A stretch of 64,000 nucleotides of DNA, taken from positions 620,001 to 684,000 of the forward strand of contig NZ_NSJB01000001.1 in the NCBI RefSeq assembly GCF_002285265.1, written 5' to 3'. The notes beneath the pieces were generated by a model. That model did no database searches, was not told the DNA's origin, and was given only the letters and a program-made list of their open reading frames with translations. The position numbers and the translations under genes were made by a program. Positions 53,913 to 63,391 of the stretch are shown piece by piece (position 1 is the stretch's first letter; each line of letters opens with the position of its first letter). The DNA is from Vandammella animalimorsus (GTDB lineage Bacteria > Pseudomonadota > Gammaproteobacteria > Burkholderiales > Burkholderiaceae_C).

Positions 53913-55235
53913 ATGCCCGCCGCCACGCCGCCCTCTGCCCAGCCCGGCCCGCCCCAGCTGCCGCTGCGCAGCGCCTGGCTGATGCTGCTGACGCTCATTG
54001 GCGGCTTTGCCCTCAGCCAGGCCTATCGCACGCTGGCGGGCATTCTCTCCGTGCCGCTGACCGAGCACTTTCAGCTCAGCCCGCAGACCATGGGCCTGAT
54101 TGCCGCCACCTTTCACTATGCCTTCGGCGGCATGCAGCTGCTCATGGGCATCGGCATCGACGTGTTCGGCATCCGCCGCACCATCTTGCTGGCCTTCCCG
54201 CTGACCATCGCCGGCGCTGCGCTCTCGGCCCTGGCCGGCTCGGCCGCGCAGCTGGTGCTGGGCCAGGCGCTGATCGGCATTGGCTGCGCACCGGCCTTTC
54301 TGGTCTGCACCGTGTTCATCGCGCGCTACTTCCCCGCGCAGCGCTTTGCCGCCATCTCCGGCCTGGCCCTGGGCATTGGCAGCCTGGGCATGATCTTCAC
54401 CGGCACGCCGCTGGCCTGGCTGGTCGAGCGCTTTGGCTGGCAAACCGGCTTTGGCCTGCTGGCCGCCCTGAGCCTGCTGGCCTGGCTGCTGATTTACTGG
54501 CGCGTGTTCGAGCCCAGCGCCCCGGCCAACGATCCGACCAGCGCCAACGCCAACACCGACACCAACGACCGCCAGAGCGCGGCCAACGCCCCAGCAGCCC
54601 AGCGCGAATCGCCCTGGCAGGCCCTCAAGGGCTACGGCCTGCTGCTGCGCATGCCGCACACCGCCGGCATTCTGGCGCTGGTGTTCGTCGGCTACGCGGC
54701 CTTCATCGCGCTGCGCGGCCTGTGGCTGGCCCCCTACCTGGGCCAACGCTTCGGCCAGGATTTGATCTTCAGCGGCAACGTTGCGCTGGCGCTGTCGGTC
54801 ATCTCGCTGTTCTCGCCCTCGCTGTTTGGCCGCCTCGACCCTGGCAGCAACCAGCGCCGGCGCTGGCTGCTGATGCGCCTGCCCTGGCTGATCGTGGCGC
54901 TTTTTTTGCTGCTGGCGGCCACGCAGCAGCTGTGGCTGGCCGTGGCCGCCATCCTGGCCATCGCCGTGCTGGGCGGCTACGGCGTGTGGCAATACGCCGA
55001 CGTGCGCGCCGCCTACCCCAGCCACATGACGGGCCGGGCCATGGCCTTGTTCACCATGTCCATGTTCCTGGGCGTGGCCGTCATGCAAACCCTCACCGGC
55101 GCGGCCGCCGGCTGGGCCCTGGCGCACGGGCGCGAGCCCTTTTTCACCGTGTTTGCCTGCATCGCCCTGGTGATGGCCCTGGGCGTGGGCGCCTACGCCC
55201 TGCTGCCCAAGCCCGCCGCGCAATCGCAGGGCTGA
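53913..55235 (+). CDS. Major facilitator superfamily transporter
   Basis: Encodes 440 residues with about 12 hydrophobic segments and a polar central loop (around residues 205-235, Asn/Ala/Thr-rich). The segment GIDVFGIRRTIL is a cytoplasmic MFS loop motif. It follows kynA by 88 bases in the same direction, so it might export or import an aromatic metabolite, but no specific substrate is visible. Confidence 0.88.
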   Translation: MPAATPPSAQPGPPQLPLRSAWLMLLTLIGGFALSQAYRTLAGILSVPLTEHFQLSPQTMGLIAATFHYAFGGMQLLMGIGIDVFGIRRTILLAFPLTIAGAALSALAGSAAQLVLGQALIGIGCAPAFLVCTVFIARYFPAQRFAAISGLALGIGSLGMIFTGTPLAWLVERFGWQTGFGLLAALSLLAWLLIYWRVFEPSAPANDPTSANANTDTNDRQSAANAPAAQRESPWQALKGYGLLLRMPHTAGILALVFVGYAAFIALRGLWLAPYLGQRFGQDLIFSGNVALALSVISLFSPSLFGRLDPGSNQRRRWLLMRLPWLIVALFLLLAATQQLWLAVAAILAIAVLGGYGVWQYADVRAAYPSHMTGRAMALFTMSMFLGVAVMQTLTGAAAGWALAHGREPFFTVFACIALVMALGVGAYALLPKPAAQSQG

Positions 55236-55353
55236 TGCACCGCACCGGCCGCTGGCAGAGCCTGCCTTGCGGCACAATCGCGGGCTTGCTCAGCGCCGCC
55301 ACAGGCCCGGCAGCCGCCCTGCGCCGAGCACCCTGTTTGCGCCGCGCCCTGCC

Positions 55354-56835
55354 ATGTCCACGCCCTCTTCCCTGACCCATCGCCTGCACCAACTGCTGCT
55401 CGACCTGCGCCCGGCCCCCACGGGCATTGCCCTCAAGGAGTGTTTGCGCATCATGGGCGGCTGCGCCCTCTCGGTGGGCATTGTCGCCACGCTGGCGCAG
55501 TGGCTGGCGCAAAGCCAGCTGGAGCTGTTCTGGCATGGCGCGACGCTGGCCTCCTCGGCGCTGCTGGTGTTCGCGCTGCCCTTCAGCCCCATGGCCCAGC
55601 CCTGGGCCGTGCTGATGGGCAGCCTGCTGTGCACGGCTGTGGGCATGGCCTGCTCCTGGCTGCTGGGGCACAACACCGTGCTGGCCGCCAGCCTGGCCGT
55701 GCCGCTGGCCATCGTGGCCATGATTTACCTGCGCGCCGTGCATCCGCCGGCCACCTCGCTGGCCTTGTACGCCGTGCTGCAGCACATCCAGGCGCCCAGC
55801 GTGCTGCTGTTTCCGATCGGCTTCAACCTGCTGCTGCTCATCGCCATTGCCATGGCCTACAACCACGCCACTGGGCGGCGCTATCCCCACCGGCAGATCA
55901 GCACTGCCGCGCCGGACGAAGCCAGCGCGCAGGGCAAGCAATTGCTGACCCAGACCGATGTGGACCAGGTGCTGGCGCGGCACAACGAGCTGCTGGCCAT
56001 CAGCCGCAACGACCTGACGAAAATGCTGCAAAAAGCCAGCGGCGCAGCCTATGAGCGCACCTTTGGCGAGCTGCGCTGCGCCGACGTCATGACCACCCAG
56101 GTGCACAGCGTGCAGGCCGACATGGGCATCGAAGAATTCGAGGCCTACATGCGCCAGTACCGCCACCGCGAGCTGCCCGTGCTCGATGCCCAAGGGCACT
56201 TGCTGGGCACCGTCGGCCTGGCGCAATGGATGGACCTGCAAGACCAGCCGCCTGCCGCCCCAGCCGCCGCTGCCGACAGCGCCAGCCAGCCAGCCCAGGG
56301 CAGCCGCTGGCGCCAGTGGATGCGCCTGCCCTGGAAAGCCCTGGCCGCCCCGCCCGAGCCGCCAGCGGCCCAGCCCGCGCCCGCCGCGCCGCAGCGCGTG
56401 CGCGACATCATGGTGCCCTCGGTGGCCGTGGCCCACGGCGAGCAGCCCGTGCTGGAGCTGCTGGGCCTGCTGTGCCAGGGCGGGCTCTACCACCTGCCTG
56501 TGGTGGGCGAAAACCAGCGCCTGCTGGGCATCATCACCCAGACCGACGTACTGCGCGCCCTGAACCAGGCCCTGCCCGAGGCCTCCCCGCGCAGCGACGC
56601 CGCCGCAAGCGAGCCAGAAGCCCAAGGCCCGAGCCATGCAGACGAAGCCTCAGTCCCTTGCCTGCCAGCGCCAGCGCAACCCCAGGCCCAGGCCGACAGC
56701 GCCCCAGGCGATGCCCCCAATACGGCGGCCATCGCGCCAGCGCCTGCCGCCTCGTCAGAAGGTATTGCATCCAACCCTGCAGAAGCCAGCGCCAGTCCAG
56801 CCCCCTCCAGCAGCGCCCAAGCACGCAGCGATTGA
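55354..56835 (+). CDS. HPP-family membrane protein with C-terminal CBS pair
   Basis: Encodes 493 residues. The N-terminal half is the HPP domain: several membrane helices and the conserved HPPATSLAL. Two CBS domains follow (about residues 235-290 with ADVMTTQVHSV, and 350-410 with VRDIMVPSV and HLPVVGENQRLLG), separated by a Pro/Ala-rich linker. The last 85 residues are a low-complexity Ala/Pro/Ser tail. HPP proteins are linked to nitrite transport in some organisms; the CBS pair suggests nucleotide control. Exact role unknown. Confidence 0.85.
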   Translation: MSTPSSLTHRLHQLLLDLRPAPTGIALKECLRIMGGCALSVGIVATLAQWLAQSQLELFWHGATLASSALLVFALPFSPMAQPWAVLMGSLLCTAVGMACSWLLGHNTVLAASLAVPLAIVAMIYLRAVHPPATSLALYAVLQHIQAPSVLLFPIGFNLLLLIAIAMAYNHATGRRYPHRQISTAAPDEASAQGKQLLTQTDVDQVLARHNELLAISRNDLTKMLQKASGAAYERTFGELRCADVMTTQVHSVQADMGIEEFEAYMRQYRHRELPVLDAQGHLLGTVGLAQWMDLQDQPPAAPAAAADSASQPAQGSRWRQWMRLPWKALAAPPEPPAAQPAPAAPQRVRDIMVPSVAVAHGEQPVLELLGLLCQGGLYHLPVVGENQRLLGIITQTDVLRALNQALPEASPRSDAAASEPEAQGPSHADEASVPCLPAPAQPQAQADSAPGDAPNTAAIAPAPAASSEGIASNPAEASASPAPSSSAQARSD

Positions 56836-56848
56836 TCTTCGCCGCGCC

Positions 56849-57679
56849 TCACCGCAGCCACTGCCGCCGCAGGATCTTGCCCAGCCTGTCGATCGGCAGG
56901 CGCAGCTCCTGTGGCCCATCGGTGAAGGGCCCCAGCCCGTAGGGACTGTAGAGAAACACCAGCTCGCCGCCATCCTCGGAGAAGTGAAAGCAGGGACTGA
57001 TGAAGGTGGCGAACTGCGCGCGCAGCTGCGCATAGTGCTGCGCCGGGCCGTCAAAGGCCGCCTGGCGCGCTTGCTCCAGCAAGGCCAGCAAGGCCGCTTG
57101 CTGGCCTGGCCGCAGCAGCCCCTGCACATCCAGGGCCTGGCCCTGGCCGTCGATCAGATAACTGCACTGCGCGTATTCCGGATGGGCCTTGCCTTCGAAG
57201 TAATGACCAGACTGCAGCTCAAATTGCTGCCAGCCACGGTAAGCGCCCAGGTAGCTGACCTCCAACGAGAGGCTGCTGTTGCCCGGCATGGCCTCGTCAA
57301 AGGCCGCCCAGATCGGCGCAAAGTCGCGCGGAATTCCATGTTCGTCGAGCCCGGCCTGGCGCAAGGCCGCCGCGCCCAGGTGCGCCTGCAATTGCCGGTT
57401 GATCTCGGCATTGATGCGGCGGTTGATGGCCGCCTGCGGCGTGGCCGCGTAGCGCAGTTGCAGCTGCGGGCAGGCCCGATCGCAATCGCGCAGCCGCGCC
57501 CGCAGCGCCGCTGGCGCCTGGCTCAGCGGCGGCGTGAACGTGGCCTGCATGCCGCCGCCCTGCCCCGGCCGCGTTGCGGGGCTGGCCTCAGCGGCCAGGG
57601 CTGCGCCGGCGCACAGCCAGGCGCAAACGCATAAGAGAGTTGCTCTGAACAAGGTTTTCTCCTTTTTCTTGTCAATCAT
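56849..57679 (-). CDS. Secreted DUF3298/RsiV-type protein
   Basis: Encodes 276 residues. After MIDKKKEK a signal peptide ends near ALAAEA. The C-terminal part ([31 protein letters not shown]) matches DUF3298 domains, found in RsiV-like anti-sigma factors and periplasmic proteins. A Cys pair lies in DCDRACPQ. It is convergent with the HPP gene and divergent from lysS, so it is a single transcription unit. Function unknown. Confidence 0.75.
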   Translation of the reverse strand: MIDKKKEKTLFRATLLCVCAWLCAGAALAAEASPATRPGQGGGMQATFTPPLSQAPAALRARLRDCDRACPQLQLRYAATPQAAINRRINAEINRQLQAHLGAAALRQAGLDEHGIPRDFAPIWAAFDEAMPGNSSLSLEVSYLGAYRGWQQFELQSGHYFEGKAHPEYAQCSYLIDGQGQALDVQGLLRPGQQAALLALLEQARQAAFDGPAQHYAQLRAQFATFISPCFHFSEDGGELVFLYSPYGLGPFTDGPQELRLPIDRLGKILRRQWLR

Positions 57680-57849
57680 GCGCGCAGCGCCCAAGCCTGC
57701 CCGCCACCGGGCGATGCACCGCATCGCGCTTGGCCATTCTGGCATGGGCCAGGGCAGTGACCTGCTGGGCCTGGCAGGCCGGTGCAAGCCGCCAACAGGT
57801 TCTAAAATGCGCGGTTTTTTGCAACTGCCCGCTACGCCGGGCCTTTGGC

Positions 57850-59418
57850 ATGTCCGAGTCCACCCCCACCTCTTCGAGCCAAGCTCCGCACCAGGCCGAT
57901 GCGGCCCCTGCGGTCGATGAAAACCAGCTGTTGGCCGAGCGCCGCGAAAAGCTGCAGCAGCTGCGCGAGGCCGCCCAGGCCAGCGGCGCGCCGGTCTTCC
58001 CCAACGATTTCCAGCCCAGCCACCGCGCCCAGCCGCTGCAGGACGCGCACGGCCTGCGCACGGCCGAGGAGCTTCAGGCCCAGGGCGAGCGCGTGCGCGT
58101 GGCCGGGCGCATGATGCTCAAGCGCGTCATGGGCAAGGCCAGCTTTGCCACCATCCAGGATGCCACGGGCCGCATCCAGCTCTACATCACACGCGATGGC
58201 GTGGGCGAGGAGCTCTACGCCCAGTTCAAGCGCTGGGATCTGGGCGACATCATTGCCGCCGAGGGGGCGCTGTTCAAGACCAAGACCGGCGAGCTGTCCA
58301 TCCAGGCCGAGCAACTGCGCATGCTCACCAAAAGCCTGCGTCCCCTGCCGGACAAGTTCCACGGCGTGGCCGATCAGGAGCTCAAGTACCGCCAGCGTTA
58401 TGTGGATCTCATCAGCGACGCCAGCACGCGCCAGCGCTTCGTGCAGCGCAGCCAGGCCATTGCCGGCATGCGCGCCTTCATGGTCGAGCACGGCTTTCTG
58501 GAGGTGGAAACGCCGATGCTGCATCCCATCCCCGGCGGGGCCAACGCGCGCCCTTTCGTGACGCACCACAACGCGCTGGAGCAGGACATGTTCCTGCGCA
58601 TCGCCCCTGAGCTCTACCTCAAGCGCCTGATCGTCGGCGGGTTCGAGCGCGTGTTCGAGATCAACCGCAACTTCCGCAACGAAGGCATCTCGGTGCGCCA
58701 CAACCCCGAGTTCACGATGATGGAGTTCTACGCCGCGTACTGGAACTACCGCGATCTGATGGACTTCACCGAGGCGCTGATCCGCCACACCGCCTTGCAG
58801 GCCACGGGCAGCCTGAAGCTGAGCTACCAGGGCCAGGCCGTGGATCTGGCCCAGCCCTTTGCGCGCATGACCATCCGCGAGGCCATCATGCAGCACTGCG
58901 AAGGCGGCAGCGCCGTGGACGATCGCCAGTGGCTGCTGCAGGCGCTGGCGCGCGCGGGCATCGACGCGCAGGAGCAGCAGCTCGAGCGCCGCAGCCTGGC
59001 CGGCCTGCAGGTGCTGCTGTTCGAGGAAGTGGTCGAGGCCAAGCTCTGGCAGCCCACTTTCATCATGGAACACCCCACGGAGATCTCACCGCTGGCGCGC
59101 GCCAACGACCAACGCCCGGAGGTGACCGAGCGCTTTGAGCTCTACATCACCGGGCGCGAAATGGCCAATGGCTTTTCCGAGCTCAACGACGCGCAGGATC
59201 AGGCCGCGCGCTTCAACGCCCAGGTGCAGGCCAAGGACAGCGGCGATGACGAGGCCATGTACTTCGACCACGACTTCATCCGCGCGCTGGAATACGGCAT
59301 GCCGCCCGCGGGCGGCTGCGGCATCGGCATCGACCGGCTGATGATGCTGCTGACCGACAGCGCCAGCATCCGCGACGTGATCCTGTTTCCTGCCCTGCGC
59401 CACCGGCAGGAGGCCTGA
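57850..59418 (+). CDS. lysS: Lysyl-tRNA synthetase (class II)
   Basis: Encodes 522 residues. The OB-fold anticodon domain ([19 protein letters not shown]) is followed by the class II core with motif 2 [20 protein letters not shown], given here as RNFRNEGIS, and motif 3 [12 protein letters not shown]. It charges tRNA-Lys. The start [11 protein letters not shown] gives a short Ser/Ala-rich N-terminal tail; the upstream open frame is not used. Confidence 0.97.
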   Translation: MSESTPTSSSQAPHQADAAPAVDENQLLAERREKLQQLREAAQASGAPVFPNDFQPSHRAQPLQDAHGLRTAEELQAQGERVRVAGRMMLKRVMGKASFATIQDATGRIQLYITRDGVGEELYAQFKRWDLGDIIAAEGALFKTKTGELSIQAEQLRMLTKSLRPLPDKFHGVADQELKYRQRYVDLISDASTRQRFVQRSQAIAGMRAFMVEHGFLEVETPMLHPIPGGANARPFVTHHNALEQDMFLRIAPELYLKRLIVGGFERVFEINRNFRNEGISVRHNPEFTMMEFYAAYWNYRDLMDFTEALIRHTALQATGSLKLSYQGQAVDLAQPFARMTIREAIMQHCEGGSAVDDRQWLLQALARAGIDAQEQQLERRSLAGLQVLLFEEVVEAKLWQPTFIMEHPTEISPLARANDQRPEVTERFELYITGREMANGFSELNDAQDQAARFNAQVQAKDSGDDEAMYFDHDFIRALEYGMPPAGGCGIGIDRLMMLLTDSASIRDVILFPALRHRQEA

Positions 59419-59520
59419 AAGGCCCGAAACACCTGAAAGCCTGCCCTGCCATCGCGCCTGTGCCATCTGTGCAATGGCAGGCGCGCTGCATGTGTGCAGC
59501 AGCCCTGGCCTGGGTCAGTC

Positions 59521-59555
59521 GGCCACGCCGGGCGCAATGCGCCTCTGGCGTGGCC
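59521..59555. terminator. Convergent hairpin between lysS and upp
   Basis: GGCCACGCC (59521-59529) pairs exactly with GGCGTGGCC (59547-59555), with an inner GGCGC/GCGCC stem. It sits ten bases beyond the upp stop and can end both convergent transcripts, though no T-run is present. Confidence 0.55.
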
Positions 59556-59564
59556 TGCGGGCGC

Positions 59565-60206
59565 TTACTTGGTGCCGAAGATGCGGTCGCCAGCGTCGCC
59601 CAGGCCGGGCAGGATGTAGCCGTGCTCGTTGAGCTCGCGGTCCAGCGCGGCGGTGTAGATGTGCACGTCCGGGTGGGCCTTTTGCAGCAGTTGCACCCCC
59701 TCGGGCGCGGCCAGCAGGCACAGGAACTTGATCGAGCGCGGCCCCAGCGACTTGACGCGATCGACGGCGGCCACCACCGAGTTGCCCGTGGCCAGCATGG
59801 GATCGACCAGGATGACGTCGCGCTCGGCCACTTCCGAGGGCATCTTGAAGTAGTACTCCACGGCCTGCAGCGTCTTGGGGTCACGGTACAGGCCGATGTG
59901 GCCCACGCGCGCGCCCGGCACCACGTCGAGCACGCCTTCGAGGATGCCGCCGCCGGCGCGCAGGATGGACACCAGCACCAGCTTCTTGCCGTCGATCATC
60001 GGCGCCTGCATGGTCTCCAGCGGGGTTTCGATCTGCACCATGTGCACCGGCATGTCGCGCGTGACCTCATAGGCCATGAGCGTGCTGAGCTCGTGCAGCA
60101 GGCGGCGAAAGCTGCTGGTGCTGGCGGTCTTGACGCGCATCAGCGTGAGTTTGTGCTGCACCAGCGGGTGATCGACGATGTGCAGCGTGTCGTGGTTGAT
60201 GCTCAT
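59565..60206 (-). CDS. upp: Uracil phosphoribosyltransferase
   Basis: Encodes 213 residues, close to the family size. The N-terminus [12 protein letters not shown], the [11 protein letters not shown] segment and the PRPP-binding motif [13 protein letters not shown] are intact, as is the C-terminal uracil-site region [18 protein letters not shown]. It salvages uracil to UMP in the cytoplasm. It lies 73 bases downstream of pit on the same strand. Confidence 0.96.
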   Translation of the reverse strand: MSINHDTLHIVDHPLVQHKLTLMRVKTASTSSFRRLLHELSTLMAYEVTRDMPVHMVQIETPLETMQAPMIDGKKLVLVSILRAGGGILEGVLDVVPGARVGHIGLYRDPKTLQAVEYYFKMPSEVAERDVILVDPMLATGNSVVAAVDRVKSLGPRSIKFLCLLAAPEGVQLLQKAHPDVHIYTAALDRELNEHGYILPGLGDAGDRIFGTK

Positions 60207-60279
60207 GGGGCAATCCTGATCGGTGGTTTCAAAGCGCCTGCGTGCAGAGCATGGCTCGCGGGCGGGCGCTTGATGGGTT

Positions 60280-61299
60280 TCAGTAAATCAGCAGGCTGAG
60301 CCAGTAGGCCAGCGCCGCCACCAGGGCGCTGGCGGGGATGGTGAAGATCCAGGCCCAGACGATGTTGCCGGCCACGCCCCAGCGCACGGCGCTGGCGCGC
60401 TGGGTGGAGCCCACGCCCACGATGGCGCCGGTGATGGTGTGCGTGGTGGAGACAGGTATGCCGATGATGGTGGCCAGAAACAGCGTCAGCGCGCCGCCGG
60501 TCTCGGCGCAAAAGCCGCCCACGGGCTTGAGCTTGGTGATCTTCTGGCCCATGGTCTTGACGATGCGCCAGCCGCCAAACATGGTGCCCAGCGCAATGGC
60601 CGCATAGCACGAGAGGATCACCCACAGCGGCGGGGCGCTGGCCTCCTGGCCCATGTAGCCGGTGCCGATCAGCAGCAGCCAGATGATGCCGATGGTCTTT
60701 TGCGCATCGTTGCCGCCGTGGCCCAGGCTGTAGGCCCCGGCCGAGACCAGTTGCAGGCGGCGAAACCACTTGTCCACATGGCCGGGCCGGGTGCGCCGAA
60801 ACAGCCAGGCCACGGCCACCATCATCAGCGAGCCCAGCAGATAGCCCAGCAGCGGCGAGACGAAGATGAACAGCACCACCTTGGCCACGCCCAGCAACTC
60901 CAGCGCGCCAGGGCCGGACTTGGCGATGACCGCGCCGACGATGCCCCCAATCAGCGCGTGTGAGGAGCTGCTGGGGATGCCGTAGTACCAGGTCAGCAGA
61001 TTCCAGCTGATGGCCCCCACCAGCGCGCCGAAGACCACGTGGGTGTCAACGAACTGCGGCGCGACGATGCCCTTGCCCACGGTGGCGGCCACGCTCAGGT
61101 GGAAGACGAAGATGGCGATGAAGTTGAAAAAGGCGGCAAACAGCACGGCCTGCGTGGGCTTGAGCACGCCTGTGGAGACCACGGTGGCAATCGAGTTGGC
61201 GGCATCGTGAAAGCCGTTCATGAAGTCGAACACCAGGGCCAAGACCACCAGCAAGACCACCACCCACAGGGCGGCCTGCGTCACTGCCATCACTTCCAT
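60280..61299 (-). CDS. pit: Inorganic phosphate transporter (PiT family)
   Basis: Encodes 339 residues with many membrane helices. The duplicated PiT signatures are present: [13 protein letters not shown] near the N-terminus and [11 protein letters not shown] later, plus [13 protein letters not shown] and [14 protein letters not shown]. It moves phosphate (or metal-phosphate) coupled to protons. It follows the DUF47 gene by 88 bases, the usual partner. An ATG three codons downstream is an alternative start. Confidence 0.95.
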   Translation of the reverse strand: MEVMAVTQAALWVVVLLVVLALVFDFMNGFHDAANSIATVVSTGVLKPTQAVLFAAFFNFIAIFVFHLSVAATVGKGIVAPQFVDTHVVFGALVGAISWNLLTWYYGIPSSSSHALIGGIVGAVIAKSGPGALELLGVAKVVLFIFVSPLLGYLLGSLMMVAVAWLFRRTRPGHVDKWFRRLQLVSAGAYSLGHGGNDAQKTIGIIWLLLIGTGYMGQEASAPPLWVILSCYAAIALGTMFGGWRIVKTMGQKITKLKPVGGFCAETGGALTLFLATIIGIPVSTTHTITGAIVGVGSTQRASAVRWGVAGNIVWAWIFTIPASALVAALAYWLSLLIY

Positions 61300-61387
61300 C
61301 GTTCAATCCTGCAAAACGGGTTTAGGGGCATTGCCAAGGCCCGCGGCAGGCCAGCGGCCGCCGCGCGCCCCGGCCAGGGCTGTGTGC

Positions 61388-62038
61388 TCAGGAGTTCTCC
61401 AGCACGATGCCTTCGACGATGTTGGCCACGTCCTCGCAGCGATCGCTGATGGTCTCCAGCAATTCGTAGATGGCCTTGAGCTTGATGAGCTCGCGCACGT
61501 CGTAGAGCTCCTCGCGAAACAGCGCGCTCATGGCCGTGCGCAGCACACGGTCGGCATCGCTTTCGAGCTGGTCGATCTCCTCGCAGGTCTTCAGGGCCGC
61601 CTCGGCCACGCTGGCGTCGGCGATCTTGTCGAGCATGGCGATGGCGCTGTGCAGGCGCTCGCAGCAGCGCAGGTCCAGCTCGGCCAGGTTGCGCATGGCC
61701 GGCGTGAGCTTTTGCACGTCGTAGAGCACCAGCGCCTCGGCCACGTCCTGGATCAGGTCGGCCACATCGTCCAGCGCGTTGATCAGGCTGTGGATCTGCT
61801 CGCGGTCGATGGGGGTGATGAAGGTCTGGTGAATGGCCCTGTTGACCTGGTTGGTGATGGCATCGGCCTCGTGCTCGGCATCGTCGATGGCGCGGTTGTG
61901 GCGCTCGCGCGCGGCCGGGTCGCTGTAGTTGTCCACCAGCTCGATCAGCGCCTGGGCTGCGCGCATGACGTAGTCGGCGTGCTGGTTGAACAGCGCAAAA
62001 AAATTGCCCTCACGAGGCAACAGCTTCCCGAACAGCAT
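61388..62038 (-). CDS. DUF47/PhoU-like Pit accessory protein
   Basis: Encodes 216 residues, all helical, with PhoU-like repeats (LIELVDNYSD, ALDDVADLIQDVAEALVLYDV, LETISDRCEDVANIVEGI). DUF47 proteins sit next to PiT transporters and regulate them. It is the first gene of the minus-strand unit DUF47-pit, possibly running on to upp. Confidence 0.92.
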   Translation of the reverse strand: MLFGKLLPREGNFFALFNQHADYVMRAAQALIELVDNYSDPAARERHNRAIDDAEHEADAITNQVNRAIHQTFITPIDREQIHSLINALDDVADLIQDVAEALVLYDVQKLTPAMRNLAELDLRCCERLHSAIAMLDKIADASVAEAALKTCEEIDQLESDADRVLRTAMSALFREELYDVRELIKLKAIYELLETISDRCEDVANIVEGIVLENS

Positions 62039-62515
62039 GGCAACTCCCTTGAAAAACTGGTCTGGCCGTCATGGCGGAGCCAACCACCGGCACGCTGCCA
62101 GGCGGCTGGAAACATTGATACAAAATTGTAAACGAAGCCTTGCCGGGCACCTGCACTCAGCCTGTCTGGCATGCGGCACGCCCCCAGGCACAGGTCTTGT
62201 GGCATTGCCTTGCAGCGCCGGCAGCTTCACTCTGGCGATACTATCGCACAGCTTGGCTATCACAATTTCAAAAGCCCTGCAAGGCAGGGCACATAAGGCA
62301 AACGGATTATTCCTTTTTGTGCCGGTTTGTATTCAAATGTAGCAATCGCTGCCAGGGGTGCATTGCACACATCCGACGGCCCGGTGAGCGCCGCGTGATT
62401 CGTGCAGGGCATCCCTTGAGCCCATGGCCACCCGGCCAGCAGCGGCGCAGGGCGACTGCGCCGCTGCTGGCTGGTCTGGCGCCGGGCATTCAATCTGAAG
62501 AAGAAGGGACTGACC
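62039..62515. other. Divergent intergenic region with palindromes
   Basis: No gene is supported in these 477 bases between DUF47 and the roadblock gene. They hold a palindrome GCGATACTATCGC (62235-62247), a hairpin GCCCTGC/GCAGGGC (62274-62290), an AT-rich stretch (62255-62345) likely to contain promoters, and a 16-base perfect hairpin (62435-62471). Confidence 0.55.
62435..62471 (+). repeat. 16-base perfect hairpin in the leader of the roadblock operon
   Basis: GCCAGCAGCGGCGCAG (62435-62450) and its exact reverse complement (62456-62471) enclose a 5-base loop. It stands 44 bases before the roadblock start. It may be an mRNA structure or a protein site; no T-run follows. Confidence 0.75.
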
Positions 62516-62878
62516 ATGCGTACCGACATGCTCCAGCAGGTGCTGGAAGAACTCAAGGGCTCCTCGGCCGATGTGGAGGCTTCCGCGCTGATCTCCACCG
62601 ACGGGCTGATGATTGCCTCCGCGCTGCCCAATGGCATGGACGAGGACCGCGTGGGCGCGATGTCTGCGGCGCTGCTCTCGCTGGGCGACCGCGCCGTGCG
62701 CGAGCTGGCGCGCGGCACGCTCGAGCGCGTGCTGCTGCAGGGCGATCGCGGCTACGTGATCATGAGCTCCTCGGGCACGGAGGCGGTGCTGACCGTGCTG
62801 GCCAAGCACAACGCCAAGCTCGGCCTGCTGTTTCTGGACATCAAGCGCGCAGCCGAAGCGCTGTCCAAGCTGGTTTGA
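62516..62878 (+). CDS. Roadblock/LC7 domain protein
   Basis: Encodes 120 residues of the roadblock/LC7 fold (ASALISTDGLMIASALPNGMDEDRVGAM, seen in parts as STDGLMIASAL; VLLQGDRGYVIMSS; LLFLDIKRAAEAL). Such proteins act as small dimeric regulators, often of GTPases such as MglA. AAGGGA precedes the ATG. It is the first gene of a tight three-gene group with a PAS protein and a PhnD-like protein. Confidence 0.9.
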   Translation: MRTDMLQQVLEELKGSSADVEASALISTDGLMIASALPNGMDEDRVGAMSAALLSLGDRAVRELARGTLERVLLQGDRGYVIMSSSGTEAVLTVLAKHNAKLGLLFLDIKRAAEALSKLV

Positions 62879-62896
62879 CGCAAGGAGGGCCGGCCA

Positions 62897-63391
62897 ATGG
62901 CATTTCCCCCCATGCAGCCCGCTGCCGATGCGCAGCAAACGCATACGCTGCACTTTCATGACGGCAGCAGCCGCACCGTGCAGGTCAGCCAGCGCGAAAT
63001 CCCCTACCCGGACGGGCGGCTGATCATCTCCCGCACCGACTTGCAGGGCATCATCACCCACGCCAACGAGGCCTTCGTCGAGCTCTCGGGCTACACGCGC
63101 GAGGAGCTCATCGGCCAGCCGCACTGCGTGCTGCGCCACCCGGACATGCCCCGCGCGGCCTTCAAGGATTTGTGGGACACCGTCGCCGCCGGCAAGAAGT
63201 GGCACGGCTACGTGAAGAACCTGCGCAAGGACGGCGCGCACTACTGGGTCTACGCCACGGCCGTGCCCAATGTGCGCAACGGCCAGATCGTGGGCTACAC
63301 CTCGGTGCGCCGCAAGCCATCGCGCAAGAAGATTGCCGAGATGAGCGCCTTGTACCAGCAATGGCTGGCCGCCGAAGGGAGCGCGTCATGA
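62897..63391 (+). CDS. PAS-domain sensor protein (Aer-like PAS)
   Basis: Encodes 164 residues, mainly one PAS domain (about residues 38-140). RTDLQGIITHANEAFVELSGY and HYWVYATAVPNVRNG are close to the FAD-binding PAS domain of the aerotaxis receptor Aer, with HPDMPRAAFKDLW between. No membrane or signalling domain follows, so it must act with partners. AAGGAGG at about 62882-62888 is a strong ribosome site. Its stop overlaps the next start by four bases (ATGA). Confidence 0.9.
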   Translation: MAFPPMQPAADAQQTHTLHFHDGSSRTVQVSQREIPYPDGRLIISRTDLQGIITHANEAFVELSGYTREELIGQPHCVLRHPDMPRAAFKDLWDTVAAGKKWHGYVKNLRKDGAHYWVYATAVPNVRNGQIVGYTSVRRKPSRKKIAEMSALYQQWLAAEGSAS

